Made by a program: the position numbers and the translations under genes | Origin: Antedon bifida | Lineage: Eukaryota > Echinodermata > Crinoidea > Comatulida > Antedonidae | DNA length: 64,000 bases | Direction: 5' to 3' | Assembly (NCBI GenBank): GCA_963402885.1 | Contig: OY727098.1 | Span: 10,960,717 to 11,024,716, forward strand | Shown: positions 11,900-25,660 of the stretch, piece after piece | Position numbering within the stretch: position 1 is the first letter of the stretch | Layout: every line of letters starts with the position of its first letter | The notes under the pieces: generated by a model | What the model was told of the DNA's origin: nothing | Seen by the model: the letters and a program-made list of their open reading frames with translations, nothing else | The model's database searches: none

Positions 11900-14800
11900 A
11901 TATGACATATGAAGGTAACAGTTTCGGAAGATAATTGTTTTAGCAACAACATATTAAAATGTTGAAGAAATTCTGAAAAATGCGCACAAATGTGTTCATA
12001 TGGCGTAATTTAAAGTTTAAATGATCTCAATCTTTTTTAAAATGACTAGTAAAGGCTGGAAAAACAAAATTCAAGAGAAAAAAACAAATTTTTGACATGC
12101 AAAAAATGTCATGATTCGCATAGAAAGTGGATTACAAATTAATTTTAAATGCGTGTGCGCACATAACTTCTTGTAAAACATGCCATTTTTAATATACAGA
12201 AAGTTTGCCCCTGATATGACATAAATTTTCACAAAGTTTCATAAACAAATAATGTTTGGTTGAAATTCATAAAATCGCGCGTAAGTCATGTTGCGCACCT
12301 CTGAAGTCTTGCTGCACAACTTCATATAAATGTCCATATGTTGACAAAGTTATGAAATGTTGTGTTAACACATTTTAGAGATACGCGAGTCACAAAAAAC
12401 TGACAGAAAGAAAGTAGAAAAACATAGAACTAGATTTCAACTCGTCACTTTAACCGCACACAACGCAACATGCAAATACGTTAAACTACAATTATTATGC
12501 CATCCTACAACATGAATTAAATATGTTTACAGTGCTTAATTGTACCTATTTTGTGTCATACAGCATTATATTATTTACAGAATACACTGTATATGTTATA
12601 TACAGCATAGCATAGATGAAATTACGAGACCCATCTTTTAAATCCAATTATTTACACGATGACGTCATCAAACTGACATATAAAGATAACTATTTTAGAA
12701 GATAATTATCTAAATAATTACATTAATGAAAATTTGAAGAATTTTGGCCACGTAAAAGTGAGATGCGCTCTCTCTTAAAAAAAATTGTAGGCCTATATGA
12801 ATCATATCTACAATTCAACAACTTCCATAATAAGTTTTAATCACATGAGTGATCACTTATCATTCCGATGAGATGTAACAGATTAAAATATACTGTATAG
12901 ATGAAATTAAGTAGCTCACGTTATCTTTTTTTTAATATGATGTCTTAATAAAAAATAAAATGTTTTTAACTCATGTGAAAGAAAATTGGATTGCGATGCG
13001 CTCTATTAAATGTGATTAACTAGTACAAAAGAGAAAAAAAATCTTCTATTTTAAAAATTTGAGTGGCCATATGATGATGTCAGAAGATCATGTGGGTAAA
13101 AATTGTAAATGAATTGATATCTACAACTCATTAGCTTCTATAATACATTTTAAAAAATAGGGGTAACCGGCCATCTTGAGGAGCTATAACTGATTAAAAA
13201 TAGGTATATTTTTGCACAAATTTGCATTAAATTACCTATTCTTTAGCACACGATTATTAAAGTTTAACGTGCACATGCGTCGTTATTTTGCAATTAAAGT
13301 TCATCAAAATGAATGATATCTACTACAGAAGGTATGAAAAACAAAAATCAATTGCAAAAACCATTTTTCTACGCTTTGTACGAACAGTGTGCACAAGTTC
13401 GTGCGCAAAATACAAAAAAATTATAAAATGTTGAAATGCTCAAAATAACCTGAAATGTAAGCGAAATTGATTAGAAACTAATTTTGCGTATTTTGAAATT
13501 TTAAATGCGTGTTTGTGCATAATTTGTTGTTGTTGTCGCTACTTTGGTAAAGTTTCATTTCAAAAAAATTTTTAGTTCAGAATTTATGATCAACCATAAA
13601 ATTTCATAAAATCAAGCTGTGCTACTCTGACGTCATAAAACGAAGTTTCTTGTACAGCTACAGGTCATTTTTATTTAAGTTATACAATCTTATGTTGACA
13701 AGAATGAGAGATATGCATGCAACAAAATTTGTAGAAAGAAAGAAGTAGACATGAACTTGTCACTTTGACGAGTTAGTTATCCGCACGACAAACGCCACAT
13801 GCATGTAATAAGTTATATATATTAAAATCTCGGGGGAAATGGAATACGGATAAGCGAGTTGCGCTCTACTGAATGTGATGAGCAATAACGAAAGAGACAA
13901 TATCCTATATTTTACATTTGTGTGGCAATAGGATGACATCACAACATCCGAGTGGTAAAGATTCTGTATGAATTCATATCTACAACATATCTGCTTACAT
14001 ATTAGATTGAAAAATGGAGGGTCACCTTTGATCCTGAAGAGATTCAAAATAGGCATTATTTTGACAATATTTTATAACTTTTTAAACTAAAACGCACGCA
14101 AATGGTCTAAATCAACATGTTCATATGACGTCAATTTAATTTGAAATGATGTCAATCTTTTTTAAAATGACTAGGAAAGTGTGGAAAATCATAATGTAAA
14201 ATTTTTCGCACGCACAGGAAAGTTGATAAGAAAATAATTTTGCGCATTTTTTAATTTTAAATGCACATGCGCGCGTAACTTCTTGTAAAACATGCCATTT
14301 GTAATCGACAGAAAGTTTGCCTTTGATATGACTTAAATGTTCACAAAGTGTCAAAACAAAATTACGCTTGGTTTTTATTCTATGATTAATCATAAAAAAT
14401 CATAAAAACGCGCGCAAGTCATGTTGCGCAACTCTGACGTCTTTAAAAAATAGGAGGTGCACAATTACACGTAAATGTCCATATGCAGACAAAGTTATGA
14501 AATGTTATGTTTACAAGTTTTTGAGATAAGCGAGACACAAAAATGGGGGAGAAAGAAAGAAGCAGAACTAGATTTGAACTCGTCATTATGGACGAGTTAG
14601 GTTATCCGCCACGTGCACGTTATAAAACGATATATTAAACGATTATGTCATTGAAAATGTTAGTGTGCTCTCTATTTTGTGTCACGTCTAAGTATATACA
14701 GTATACACTGTATACGTACTACATACAGTGCAGAATAGGTGAAAATAACGGGACCCACCTTTTTATCCAATTTTTAACATGAAAATGAAACAAGCAGATA

Positions 14801-15775
14801 ACAATTTTGGAAGGGAATTATCTGAGCAACAACATATCGTGTTGAAGAAATTTGGATACATAGAATATGGAATCGTGCTCCTTTAAATGTCATGAACTAT
14901 GACGCAAAATATGAAAATACGACTATAATTGAACTGGCCATATGATGACATCACACCATCTGATGCTCATAATTTGTACATTAATTCGTATCTACAATTC
15001 AACAGCTTCCAGAAAACGTTATAATCATGAGTATCACTTTTCATTCTGAGGAGCTATAGCATATTGAAAATTACTGTAATGATGAAAATAAGTTACCCAA
15101 GTAATTCATGCTTTTGAACATGGTGACCTCATTAAAATTTTTTTTAAATGGTAAATCATGCAAATTATTGACCTAACAATATCAAAATATGGGGGGAAAA
15201 TGGAATATGGATAAGTGGAGATGCGCTCTATTAAATGTGATGAGCTATGACGAATGAGACAAAAATCCTATATTTTATATTCGAGTGGCCATATGCTGAC
15301 GTCACAATGTCTGGTTAGCCATATTGATGCATGATCCGATATAGAAACTACGAAAGTTTAAAAAAGGCATTATTTTGACAAATTTTTGAAATTTTTTATC
15401 AAAAACGCCTGCGAATTGTCCAATTCAAAGTGCTCGTATGACATGATTTTTAGTCACATTCAATTCACCAGGAAAAAAAATTAGTGAGCCCTCTATCGGC
15501 AGTGAATCGTTTTTGCACACGAGACAGCATGTTTTTTTATTGTAATAAAACAACCTAATTTTTTGAGAAGGTGGGTTTTATATTTTCTGGATATTTGATT
15601 TTTCAATAGTATTAATAAATAAAAAACTCGTTTTATGACACAAAATAGGTACAATTCAACACTGTAAACATATTTAATTCATGTCATATAGGATGGCAAA
15701 ATAATTGTCGGCGTTCATATAATATATGTGGTGCGTGTTGCATTTGCGCGGATAACCCGAAGTGACTAGTTTTTT
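11900..15775 (+). repeat. Large mosaic of the TGACGTCA-rich repeat family
   Basis: ORF-free, AT-rich DNA made of diverged copies of one repeat. Signature blocks are GGCCATATGATGACGTCA, ATTCRTATCTACAA, GATGCGCTCTATTAAATGTG, and a hairpin AACTCGTCA/TGACGAGTT before AGTTATCCGC (12432, 13753, 14576). The block at 12428-12590 reappears inverted at 15640-15775, so 12428-15775 may be one element with inverted ends of about 140 bp. The segment 12420-15300 is parallel to 53215-55800. Confidence 0.8.
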
Positions 15776-18700
15776 TTTTATGGCTGCTTAAACATGTGCT
15801 TTCTTGGGTATTGTACTGTTGAAAATGGAACACATGGTTGTAGCTAAAATCATTTTTTACACCATAAGATTAAAAATGTTGCTTTTTAAAATAATAAGAA
15901 CATTATATTATAGGAAAGCTGTTTTTAATCATAAAACATTACAAAGCCTCTTTTATTTAAAAATCAATATAGTCTAGGCCTAGTTTAAATGGCGTGTATT
16001 TCATTTATTGATCCATTATTATAATAAAAACAAGAGAATAGTGAAATTTCATTAATTAAATAGCCCAAAAATGTATTGATTTTTCAGTATCTTACCAATT
16101 AAACAGTCCAGGCCATAGCCTGCAGAGAGTCCCCACTTCACCCAATTCTTAATAATTTTAAGAAAAATGAAAGTTCTGCACTTTATTTCAAAATTTATAA
16201 GCCCTGTGTCCTCATATTTTAAGATTATGAATCAGCCACTTAACAAGAATTGCAATCGAGGGGCCATTCTCTTCGCCTAAGAAAACGATTATTCCAGCCT
16301 GGCGCGTCGTCCTAGGCCTACGCGTACCATGCTTTTGCTTAAAACACACCTATATATTCAACTCCTTATAAACACCACCAAGCTTATTTTTGGAAATCTT
16401 AGAAAATACATATAAGACTATATTATAGCGTTTTCAGTAGTTCATTTAAAAATTCTATTAAAAATTTTGTTTTTTTATTTGTAAAAATACTATTTTAACA
16501 AATTAGTTAGTTTTCACTTTCTTGTTTTCGTTGTATGACTCGCTTTGTTTACGCTTACACTTGGCTTAGACGTTTATCTTAGAATTCGAATTAATCCATA
16601 ATCAATTAAAATTGGTATTGTTGTGGTTTTTGTTTAATATAAATGTTCCTAATACACAGAAATCAATTAAACAGCAATATAATTTAATATAAACGAGTTA
16701 AAAAGGAAATTTAGACAGCCTATAAAACACGGAAGTCAGACATAATTTCCCACTATTGCTATTTGATGTGGATGTGTAGTCAAAATTGTTTAAAAGTTGG
16801 TACAATTACTTGAAAATGCTCTGGAAAAACATAACTTTCTGTGAAAAATGCCATTTTCTTTCCACAGAAATTTAGCGCATGATATAAATTACACTTTTGC
16901 TAAGTTTCAATTTAAATTGTTATATGGTTTTCGATCTATGTTAAATACGCGAAATTCATAAAATCGTGTGTAACTTACGCTGCGCGACTATAAAGTCATA
17001 TAACAAAGTTTCTTGCACATCTACAGATAGAGTTAAATCTTCTGACAAAGTTATACAATCAAGAAACAAGAATTAGAGATACTGTACGCTGCGAACAAAA
17101 TTCGTGGAAAGAAGAATACAACAACAAAAAAGATGATGATGAAACAGGACAGTTCCTAGGAGCGGATAACTAATAAAAAAAAAAGAAACAGGACAGTTAC
17201 AAAGAGTTATCCGCTAACTAATAATAATAAAGATTTCATACAAATACAATAACAAAGGTGATCATTTTATTCTAAATGATCACCTAATCAGAATCTGTAG
17301 CATAATATACTGTAAGGTACTAAAATAGGTAGGGCAGGGCAGGGATTTGGTATGAATCGTCTAAAAATTCACTAATATTTAGAAGTTAGGCTGTGTTCGG
17401 TAAAATCAGTTACATGTGTAACTTTACATGTGTAATCTGTGATCGTTTGGACGATGACAAATTTACACGTGTAAACTCATATTTCATGCATCTCTTTACA
17501 CTATTAAGGTCAAATTGCTCCTTATCTTGCGGTTAATCAGCTTGCGGTTTAAGGTGTAATTGAAAAATCCACCTCATAAAGTGGATTTTTGAAACAGCAA
17601 GTTTATCTCAAAATTTACACCACACGCGACCATTACACGTGTAAAGTTGTTCTGTCCGAACAGTCTCTATGTCCAGTTCACTGAGGTTCATTGGCTGTTC
17701 GTGTCTCTAGTTAATCATTTTTAGTTGGAAATTCCTATCTAAATTATTACTCGAAAATGGGAACATAAACTAGGCCGCATCGTGGCCCTGGAAACTATAT
17801 TTTACACTACGAAATAAAAAGATTGCGGGATGCTAATTTATCATGATTTCCATTTTCCACAAATTATCGTACAGATAATTTTCCATCAATCCATTGAATG
17901 ATTTTACAAATAATATGAAGAATGATATATAAAACTAATGGCTTCTGTTATATTTAATAGTCTTTATTTATATACTGAGGAATGTATGACTAGTTTATTA
18001 TTATCATGATTCATCTATTCCGACTTTACTTAATGATCAAACTTTTCAGCAGATGTTTATTTTTGACATGCATTGGTTCATGCTTTTTAGCTTCCAGCTA
18101 CAGGTGTCTTCAGCGGTCTCCTTGTTCTTGCATTGAATAATCAATGAGTGTTTAACACCTGGGTTTTGTTGATGTTACAGTGAGATAAAGATAAATAGCA
18201 ATGGCAAATGACGTCAGAAATACAGGTATCCTATTTTTGTGATTGGTATTAAAAGTGTAGCTTAAACAAAAACTGGTTAAGACTAAAACTGAAGGTAGAA
18301 ATCTAGAGAAACTTTTGTCTTTATTATTATGTAACAAGTGTGGTTTATGACATATATACGGAGGGACCTTTGATTGGGTTGTTGTACAGTGATACCGGCT
18401 ATTGTATTTGTGCTACCCAGATCTTATCTTTCATACATTATAAATAATTAAATATCATGACAAAATCAATATATCTTTTAAAAAATCAATTATCCTATTT
18501 AAATCAATGCATATAACCTTTAATTCATCAGTGACGAATTAAATCTAGTTCATTTTATTTTCTAAAGCACTGCATTTATTCATGGGATAGAAAGCCTTCA
18601 GGTCATATTTCAAAATCAATTAGAAATGGACATTTCACCATTAGCTGTACAACCTTATTTACATCCAGTTATTAGTTTGATGATCCCAAAATATTCCATG

Positions 18701-19982
18701 CTTCAAATCACCCTTTTAATTAAACATTGCAGACTTTCATATTTTTTTTTTGCATAGGTTCATATATTTAAATGACCTTTTTAGTGAAAATTTTCAATAA
18801 AACTTCAATTAAACATATCTAAAAAATATAACAGCTATAGTACCTTCCTTATTTGACTTGGTCCAGACTAATAAAACCTCAGCCACAAATTGAGATCTAT
18901 AAGAGATCTAATGAAAGACGCAGTTTATGATTCTTTTCAATGTTCACTTGCTAAATTACTTACATGATAAAGTAGCTGAAAAATTAGAAATAGGAAAGTC
19001 TATTAAATACATGAGAGTACATTTTGTAGAATTCTTTTTTGTTACTACGAGAAAAGAGCACAATTTTGGCCAGGGAGCTTAAATATAACTCAACAGCTGA
19101 TTTGTAGTGAGTGTATCCCATTCCATAGAATTCTATAGGATCTACTGTACTTAAAAATAGATTCAATTAAAAAAAACAAACACCTCATGAAGAGGAAATA
19201 AGTAAAATTGAATTACGACTGGACAACTTGTCATGATGGACAGTACTACTACTAAAGTGTGTAGGCTGTTTATTGTGGTGCATACATGCATAGAGAACAT
19301 ACAGGTGTCAAGACTTTAAAGTATTTCCTATTCATAATATTATTTGAAATTTGTTATGCATTATTTTGCCAGTGAAATAAGGAAGGCAGTAAAGTTCTTT
19401 TAGTTCAAATGAGATTACTTTTACAGCACTCTTGAGCAGCCCAGTAGATAACCAGCTACAAGTTGTTTTTCTTTAATTCTATAATACAAAACAGGTTTGT
19501 GACCCTTTAAAGGCAAATTTGTAAAAGTATTTTGATTGGGTAATTGAATTTATTAATAAAAAAATACACAATAACATATGGAGTGGCATGGAGTAACAAC
19601 ACGATTTTTTTATGTTTACTTATTAGGTGAATCTTTTTATTTGATTTCTTTTAGGAGGCTCAGGAGGCAATCATTTTTTAGTGAAAAACATTGATTTTTG
19701 TCTATTATATGGTCATGAAAAGATCAAAATATGCAGAGCCTATGTCTAGCAATTGATATTAAAAATGCTTATCATTTACATTTTGTCGTCATATAAATTT
19801 CCATCAAACTTGATTTAAATCAATATATTCCATTATAATCAATAAATAGTATTGATATTATACAAATAATGAATGCTGTCATTTGAATCAGATTGAATAA
19901 AGGTAGGCACATTTGATTCACATTGAAACAGTAACATTTATTTGGTTTTTTTAAATATTATATTTATTTCGATTTTATAAAC
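15776..19982. other. Gene-free AT-rich stretch
   Basis: I see no exon with support. A candidate minus-strand donor (ATTG|GTAAGA near 16096) follows a short open stretch, but nothing connects to it. At 17150-17220 two copies of the GCGGATAACTAATAA/AGTTATCCGC word lie inverted. Weak ORFs at 18152-18337 and 18984-19166 have no domain. The sequence to 19980 shows only simple AT-rich DNA. Confidence 0.5.
17389..17665. mobile_element. Candidate miniature inverted-repeat element
   Basis: GGCTGTGTTCGG at 17389 is mirrored imperfectly by CCGAACAGTCT near 17657-17667. Inside both ends lie TTACACGTGTAA/TTACATGTGTAA palindromes next to AACTTTACAYGTG. GGCYTGTTCGG-type ends are found in PIF/Harbinger elements. 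Target duplications are not clear. Confidence 0.45.
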
Positions 19983-20760
19983 ACACCTAGTGTAAAGTTA
20001 ATTATGTTAATTAATTAAAAAATATGGTGACGTCAAAACATCCGGTAGATATACATTTTACATGAATTGATATCTACTCACTCATCGGCTTCCATAATAA
20101 TTAATATTTTTTTTTTTAATTGCTCCATATTATGAAGTACACTTTTGTAAAGTTTCATTGAAAAATGGATTTTGTTCAGAATTTCTGATCAACCATAAAA
20201 ATTCTGCGCAAATCTAATGCCATATAACGAAGTTTCCTGCACATCTACAGTTAGAGGTCAATCTTCTGACAAAGGTTATAAAATCTTATGTTGACAAGAA
20301 TTAGAGATACAAACAAAAACAAACAAAATTTGTGGAAAGAATAAGATAAAACTAGATTTGAATTCGACGTGCTCGTATGACGTAATTTTAAGACGAAATT
20401 ATTTAAAAGTTGGTAAAATTACTAGAAAAGGCTGGAAAAACAAAATTAGAGCGAAAAAAAAGATGTTTTTAGCACTACGTGCGGACCGCATGCGTAAACA
20501 TTTGCGAAATTTTAAAATTTAATTTTTTTTCTAGCACATTATATAAATTACACACAATGAGTTTCAATTTAAATTGTTATATTGTTTTCGATCTATGTTA
20601 AATACGCGAAATTCATAAAATCGCGCGTAACTTATGCTGCGCAGCTCTAAAGTCATATAACAAAGTTTCCTGCAAATCTACAGCTACAGTTCAATCTTAT
20701 GACAAAGTTATACAATATGTTGGCTAGAATTAGAGATATGCGTGCATCTCTAGGAAGTGG
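19983..20760 (+). repeat. Fragment of the TGACGTCA-rich repeat family
   Basis: Contains GGTGACGTCAAAACATCC at 20026, the TTTGTAAAGTTTCATTGAAAA block, and ACTAGATTTGAATTCG at 20353, all shared with the mosaics at 11900-15775 and 53210-57640. No coding potential. Confidence 0.75.
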
Positions 20761-21436
20761 TGTAACTGTCGGACAATTTAATTCATAGTTGGTTTAATTT
20801 ATCATAGAATTATTACAGATTTAAAAGTCAATTTAACAACTTTACCGGTGATTTAAATTTGTGGAGGGTTTATAAACAGAAGTATAACAATGTAACTATG
20901 TTAGATAGAAATGTACCAAAGAAATTTAATAAGCTTTGTTTACCAACATTCTAGCTGTACGGTGGTTGAAAAACTAGTCGAGCAGGATTCGTTGAGCGTA
21001 TTGTGTGCTGAAGCAGCAATCTTTCCCGCGAAACAAGGCGGAGCGGAATTAAACAAAGTAGAACCGATACTGCTGTGTATGGCCTGGTTTACAATTAGCC
21101 TAGTTTGGTCGATAATAAAAAGTAGAGTATAAGGTGTTTTACAAACATCGCTATTTGGGTACATCATTGTGAAATAAATAGTTTCCCTTACTAAAAACAG
21201 AGGGGGCGTTTATTAGGGGCTTATTAGAAACAATACGGTAGGCCTATTGTCATTAGTAGTTAAATTTCAATTATTATTCATTTTATATATCCAATTGGCT
21301 CTTGATTATTGATTTAATATAAATGTCCAGTCATTTCAATTCATGTTACATTTTCGTTCAAACATTTGATTCAAGCCTAACACATTAAATTCATGGCGAA
21401 TCTTCCACGTTTATAAACGTAGGTTCACTTTCCATC
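20761..21436. other. Non-coding stretch
   Basis: Overlapping short ORFs on both strands (20911-21132 plus, 20940-21167 minus) lie in a locally GC-richer patch, but neither shows a domain or splice context. GGGGGCGTTTATTAGGGGC at about 21204 is a dispersed-repeat word. Confidence 0.4.
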
Positions 21437-21516
21437 ATGTCCATGCTGCTAAATAACGAACCCACTTCCTGGTATGACTTCATCGTGAATAGACTAAAAT
21501 ACCGCGTTGCTACAGG
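21437..21516 (+). CDS. Putative first coding exon of an unidentified gene
   Basis: An ATG at 21437 opens 26 codons plus two bases (starting MSMLLNNEPTSWYDF, ending LKYRVATG) and meets a strong donor, GG|GTGAGT, at 21517. In-frame stops lie just upstream, consistent with a true start. No next exon was recognised, and the product is unknown. The minus strand is also open for 30 codons here, so confidence is low. Confidence 0.28.
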
Positions 21517-21839
21517 GTGAGTATTCAGCGCATATCAAAAAGAATTTCATCGCAAACTTCAAATGTGGTTTTTAAACTAATTGAATGATTTTTAAGTTTA
21601 TGAAATGTAATAACTTTTTAAGTAATGATTTTTTAATTATGATTTAAACAATCCTAATATAAATAATATATAAAAAAAATACAAAATGAAAATTTCCGAC
21701 AAAAGTAGGGTTTTGCCAGATCGGGTCACATCAGTTACTAAATACCTACGAAAAACAAAACGATCGCCGTGTTAATATACAGTAAATAGCTCAACAAACA
21801 ATCCCAATGGTTTGCTAGAAAAAAAAATCTCATTTATAT

Positions 21840-22552
21840 TTAAAAATCTAGATCGCGAAAATCGATCATTTGACTGTGTCTAACCCTCCCTAAAAAACTT
21901 TTCGGATTTGAAATACTATCGAGAGGTTCAAAATAATACTTAAAAACACAGAAATCCGCGGATCCAAGGAGGAATCTCATCCGTGGTACCGATTTATAAT
22001 GCTTCTTTAAAACAAATTCAAAAAAGTTAAGAGATTGACCATAATTAGGCAACTTATTCCACTCATCATTAGCGGTATCTATAAATGATAATCTACTATG
22101 TATACCTGATTTTGGTTTATAGATAGACTTTCTTGTCGTAGAAAATCTAGTTCTATAATTATGAATTTGGTTTGTAAACATAAAATCTGTTTTTAAATAC
22201 TCAGGATATAAACCATTTATTATTTTGTAAATCTGAATAGATTTCCGTTCTGAAACTCTAGTCAACACTGGCAGCCAATAAGAGTTCGAGGATCCAGTCC
22301 TAAAACACATCTGATCCTTATTTTGGGACGTTTGGAGTTTGTTTTTAAGATTTCTAATAAGGGGGAAAACCATACACAGCAACCATAGTCATAATAACAT
22401 TGAATAAATGAGGAGGCAAGCAATTTTAAAGATTTTGGCGTTAGATATTTTCTATTTCTAAAGAGAAATTTAAGTTTTCCATGGACACTACATTTATTTT
22501 TGTCTTCATTTAATTTAGTTTCAATAGTTTTAACATTTTTACCAGAAACCAT
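21840..22552 (-). pseudogene. LINE (CR1/Rex1-type) reverse transcriptase C-terminal remnant
   Basis: On the minus strand the reading starts with KLKFLFRNRKYLTPKSLKL and SSFIQCYYDYGCCVWF, then VLGLDPRTLIG in one frame. It continues in another frame with WLPVLTRVSERKSIQIYK, IINGLYPEYL and YRTRFSTTRKS to a stop at 21840. These blocks form the tail of CR1/Jockey-group reverse transcriptases. The two overlapping frames (22262-22382) show at least one frameshift. The polymerase catalytic part is absent, so this is a 5'-truncated dead copy. Confidence 0.85.
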
Positions 22553-25534
22553 TAACGCAGCGTTTTATTGTTCTTTCTGCACAAAGTTCAAACCAACTCA
22601 AATGAGAGCCTGGCTGTGTGTGAGTCGCAGCACCACGGCAGACCATGTGTTTACTGACTGACTCCATTAGCAAATAACGCACTGATGGATGGCCGGCCGG
22701 GCTACATTATTTTTTCTCCTATGAAGATAAGGCAGAAATCATTAGATTAATTATGGACATCATAGGGGTCACTATACATTTGCATCAAATACCTTGTGTC
22801 AACTGAATTTGCCATGCCAAACAGTTGGTTAATAGGCATAGGCCTCAGACTAATGGTCTGGCACTTTGGATTCGATGCTCATCAACATCATCCATATTTT
22901 TTTTTAATAGTAAAGAGAGATTATTTAGAGGGTTAAGTTAAGTAATATTTAGCTATCTTGTATTAAATTCTTTATCATAGAAATAATTAGGTTCATGAAT
23001 TATTTATTTCTGCCTTAACCTAATGGGAAACAAATAATGCCGGGAGGCTTCCACATTGCTTTTTATTCTTGAGTTGCTGAATTAAAATAAAGTTAGTTTT
23101 TGCATCCATGGTATCATCGGAAAGGGAATGTAATACTGATCATTTTATCCCATTACATCCATATCAAAAAATGCATAGTTATTTAACAATAAAACAAGTC
23201 ACATGACCAATAAAGGTCAAAAGGTCAACATTTAATTTTCTCAAATACTTTACTGTTTGGTATCTTGGATAGCTTTTTTTTTATTCTGAATAGTTTTACT
23301 AATATCTATTCGATTTTCCTTTGTTTTTTTGTCATAATTTTCCAATTATGTACATATAAATTTTTTTTAAATGTACAATGAAAAAGGTCTCTTTTTCGTA
23401 TTAAATAAAATAATGCATATTATTACTTTAAAAACATTAAACTAGGTCATTCCTCGTCTTAAATTTCCGTTTTATGGTAAATTATGATAAAAAGAGAGAA
23501 ACAATTAATGTACTACAAAGCAGCTCGTGGTGAATGTCTTCTCGTGGACGGTCTTTAGGCCTAGCCTAGCTAGGCTTAGTTTTGTAGGCCTATCTGGTAA
23601 ACAACGGTAATGTACGAACATCGTATGCTAGCTGTATATATATATATTTTTTTTATTTTTTTTATTTTTTTATATGTTACGATATAGTATCCTTGTATTT
23701 TTGTATTCATGACTTTTTTATATTTATATTTAATTGTTTGAGAGCTTGTCAACGAAACAAATTTCCTTTTGGACTAATAAATTTATTAGACTGTTTAAAG
23801 ATGAAAAAAGTTATCTCAATAGGACCATATAGTTTTTATTTTTACATTAAATGTAGTTTGTGACCTTCAATTAGATCTAAAAAATGTAGGGAATGGGACT
23901 TTAAGAATGGCGAAAAATACTATGCATAGCCATAACACTTGATTTTGGCCCTCTGTTGGCAGAACCTCCCATAAGCGGTCACCTCCCCTAAGCGGCCACT
24001 TTCCCGGTCCAGAGGGTGGAGGTTTAACTGTATAATAATAGTAGATAACCACTTTTGATTCCCATATAAAATAAATAACTCAAAGGGGGATTCTGGGTTT
24101 AAAATTGCTTTTAAATATCGTTTATTTATTAAATAAAAAATATGATAACAATATACGGTAGACATGTCAGAATGAAGAAGTAATAACAAGAAATTAAAAA
24201 AATTAAATTTCATATACATTTTAGGGTAAATTCATGGAAAATCTGTTTTTCAGCAGCTTAGGGAAGCTCATTAATATTCATGAGATATTCACAAAATCAC
24301 GTCATCAGTGGATTCCAAACTCACGACGTCCTGTACGTTGTGTTTGTCAACTAATTTACATCTCTCTCCCCTGTCAAACGACGACCACCCGATCATAGTG
24401 AAATACATTTTTTTGTAGATTTCTAAGCCTAGGCCTAAAGTGTAATAATAACAGTAGTAGCATATATTTATTTGACATTTAATGAAATACAAAATTTAGT
24501 TCAGATCATGGAGTCATAAATTATACTATTTTTATACCTCATAGTATATGCCATGATGGCTATGTTAAAACATTGGGGCCCATGGGCCTAGCTAGCCTAC
24601 TAGACGATTGGCCCATAAATAACAAAACTCAGTGGATTCCAAACCCATCCTATCAACCAAACTCCTAAACAATCTAAACCTAAAACGTTCTACAAAATCG
24701 GCTGTATATATTGAGGCAAAACAAGGTCCGATCGCCGTCCGCACGTTTGGTGTCCCAATCGTCTAAGTAGGCCTAAAATAGTTTACTCTCCAAAAAAGCG
24801 GATACTGCATCAAGCAAGTAGACCTAGTAGTAGGAAGGAGACCTAGCCGATCCGGCCCAGTTAAAAATTGAGCTAGCTAGTGTAGTAGACCCTATGCGAA
24901 TTGACACTACAAGGCGTTTTACTATAGGCTACACTTGTTAAAATTAGCAATACTTATGTTTACAAATATTCCAACTCTCTCATTCAAGCTATATCATCTA
25001 TACCATTCCGGTAGGTCGAGTCGACCTTCTATCAAATACTGTAAATCGTTCATTTATACTGTATCTGCTTATCACGTGACGATGCCAGGCATGGGCAGAG
25101 AGCATTATTGTCGTCTCGCTCCACAGCAGGAATGTACAGTGTGTGTTATTGTAAAATTTATTTTATCAGGAAATTAAAACCGCTTTCAAAACGAAATCAA
25201 AAATATTCATTTACTACTACATGTAATACACTTAACAGTGATATTTATTTGGCCGTTTGTTCACCCACTAATGGGTTTTAAAATAACAACTCATTTTTCC
25301 CTTACTCAAATTATAATATAGATTGACACATCATTAAAATCAAATTATTTTTTTCAAATTACAATATTGCACACAATCTTGATTTCGCCCACTCACATGT
25401 GTCTTGAGAATAATCTGAAGTCAGGGGTCAAAAGAAACTTACACCTGCCTAGAATTTAATATCAATGAACAATTTTGACCCAAAAAAAGACATCACAGTT
25501 GAGAATAGACATAAATGATCAGTTTAATACTTAC
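22553..25534. other. Non-coding stretch left of ASNSD1 exon 4
   Basis: I searched here for the missing ASNSD1 exons (synthetase PP-loop SGGIDS and later blocks) on the minus strand and found none. At 23940-24030 a repeat end with AAGCGGTCACCTCCCCTAAG is present. A minus ORF at 24289-24412 ends near a GTC|GTGAGT donor-like site but lacks other support. AGGCCTAG words cluster at 23558-23592 and 24425-24440. Confidence 0.5.
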
Positions 25535-25660
25535 AGTGTCAGAGTCATTAAGAGGTCTTTTAGAAACTGATGATAGCAGAAAGTGATTGTTCTTATTACC
25601 CCATAGTAAGCTTCTCCTACCAACTGCATCACGTCCAAACCATAAACGTTTTCTGCTAGC
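25535..25660 (-). CDS. ASNSD1 coding exon 4
   Basis: Bounded by acceptor TTAAAAACAG|GCTAGC and donor ACT|GTAAGT; 42 codons in phase 0. Encodes the WFGRDAVGRRSLLW block, equivalent to the GRD-G-K-LYY segment of asparagine synthetases, and LLSSVSKRP. Confidence 0.92.

Noticed and set aside
12428-14600. Helitron 3' end: a hairpin followed, on the minus strand, by CTAG and then T
   Set aside because: Homology among copies continues past CTAG into the GAAAGAAAG block, so CTAG is not an element boundary.
24289-24492. Minus-strand ORF ending near a GTGAGT site, considered as an ASNSD1 or independent exon
   Set aside because: It does not resemble any ASNSD1 block, and its N-terminal part is low complexity; no acceptor or partner exon found.
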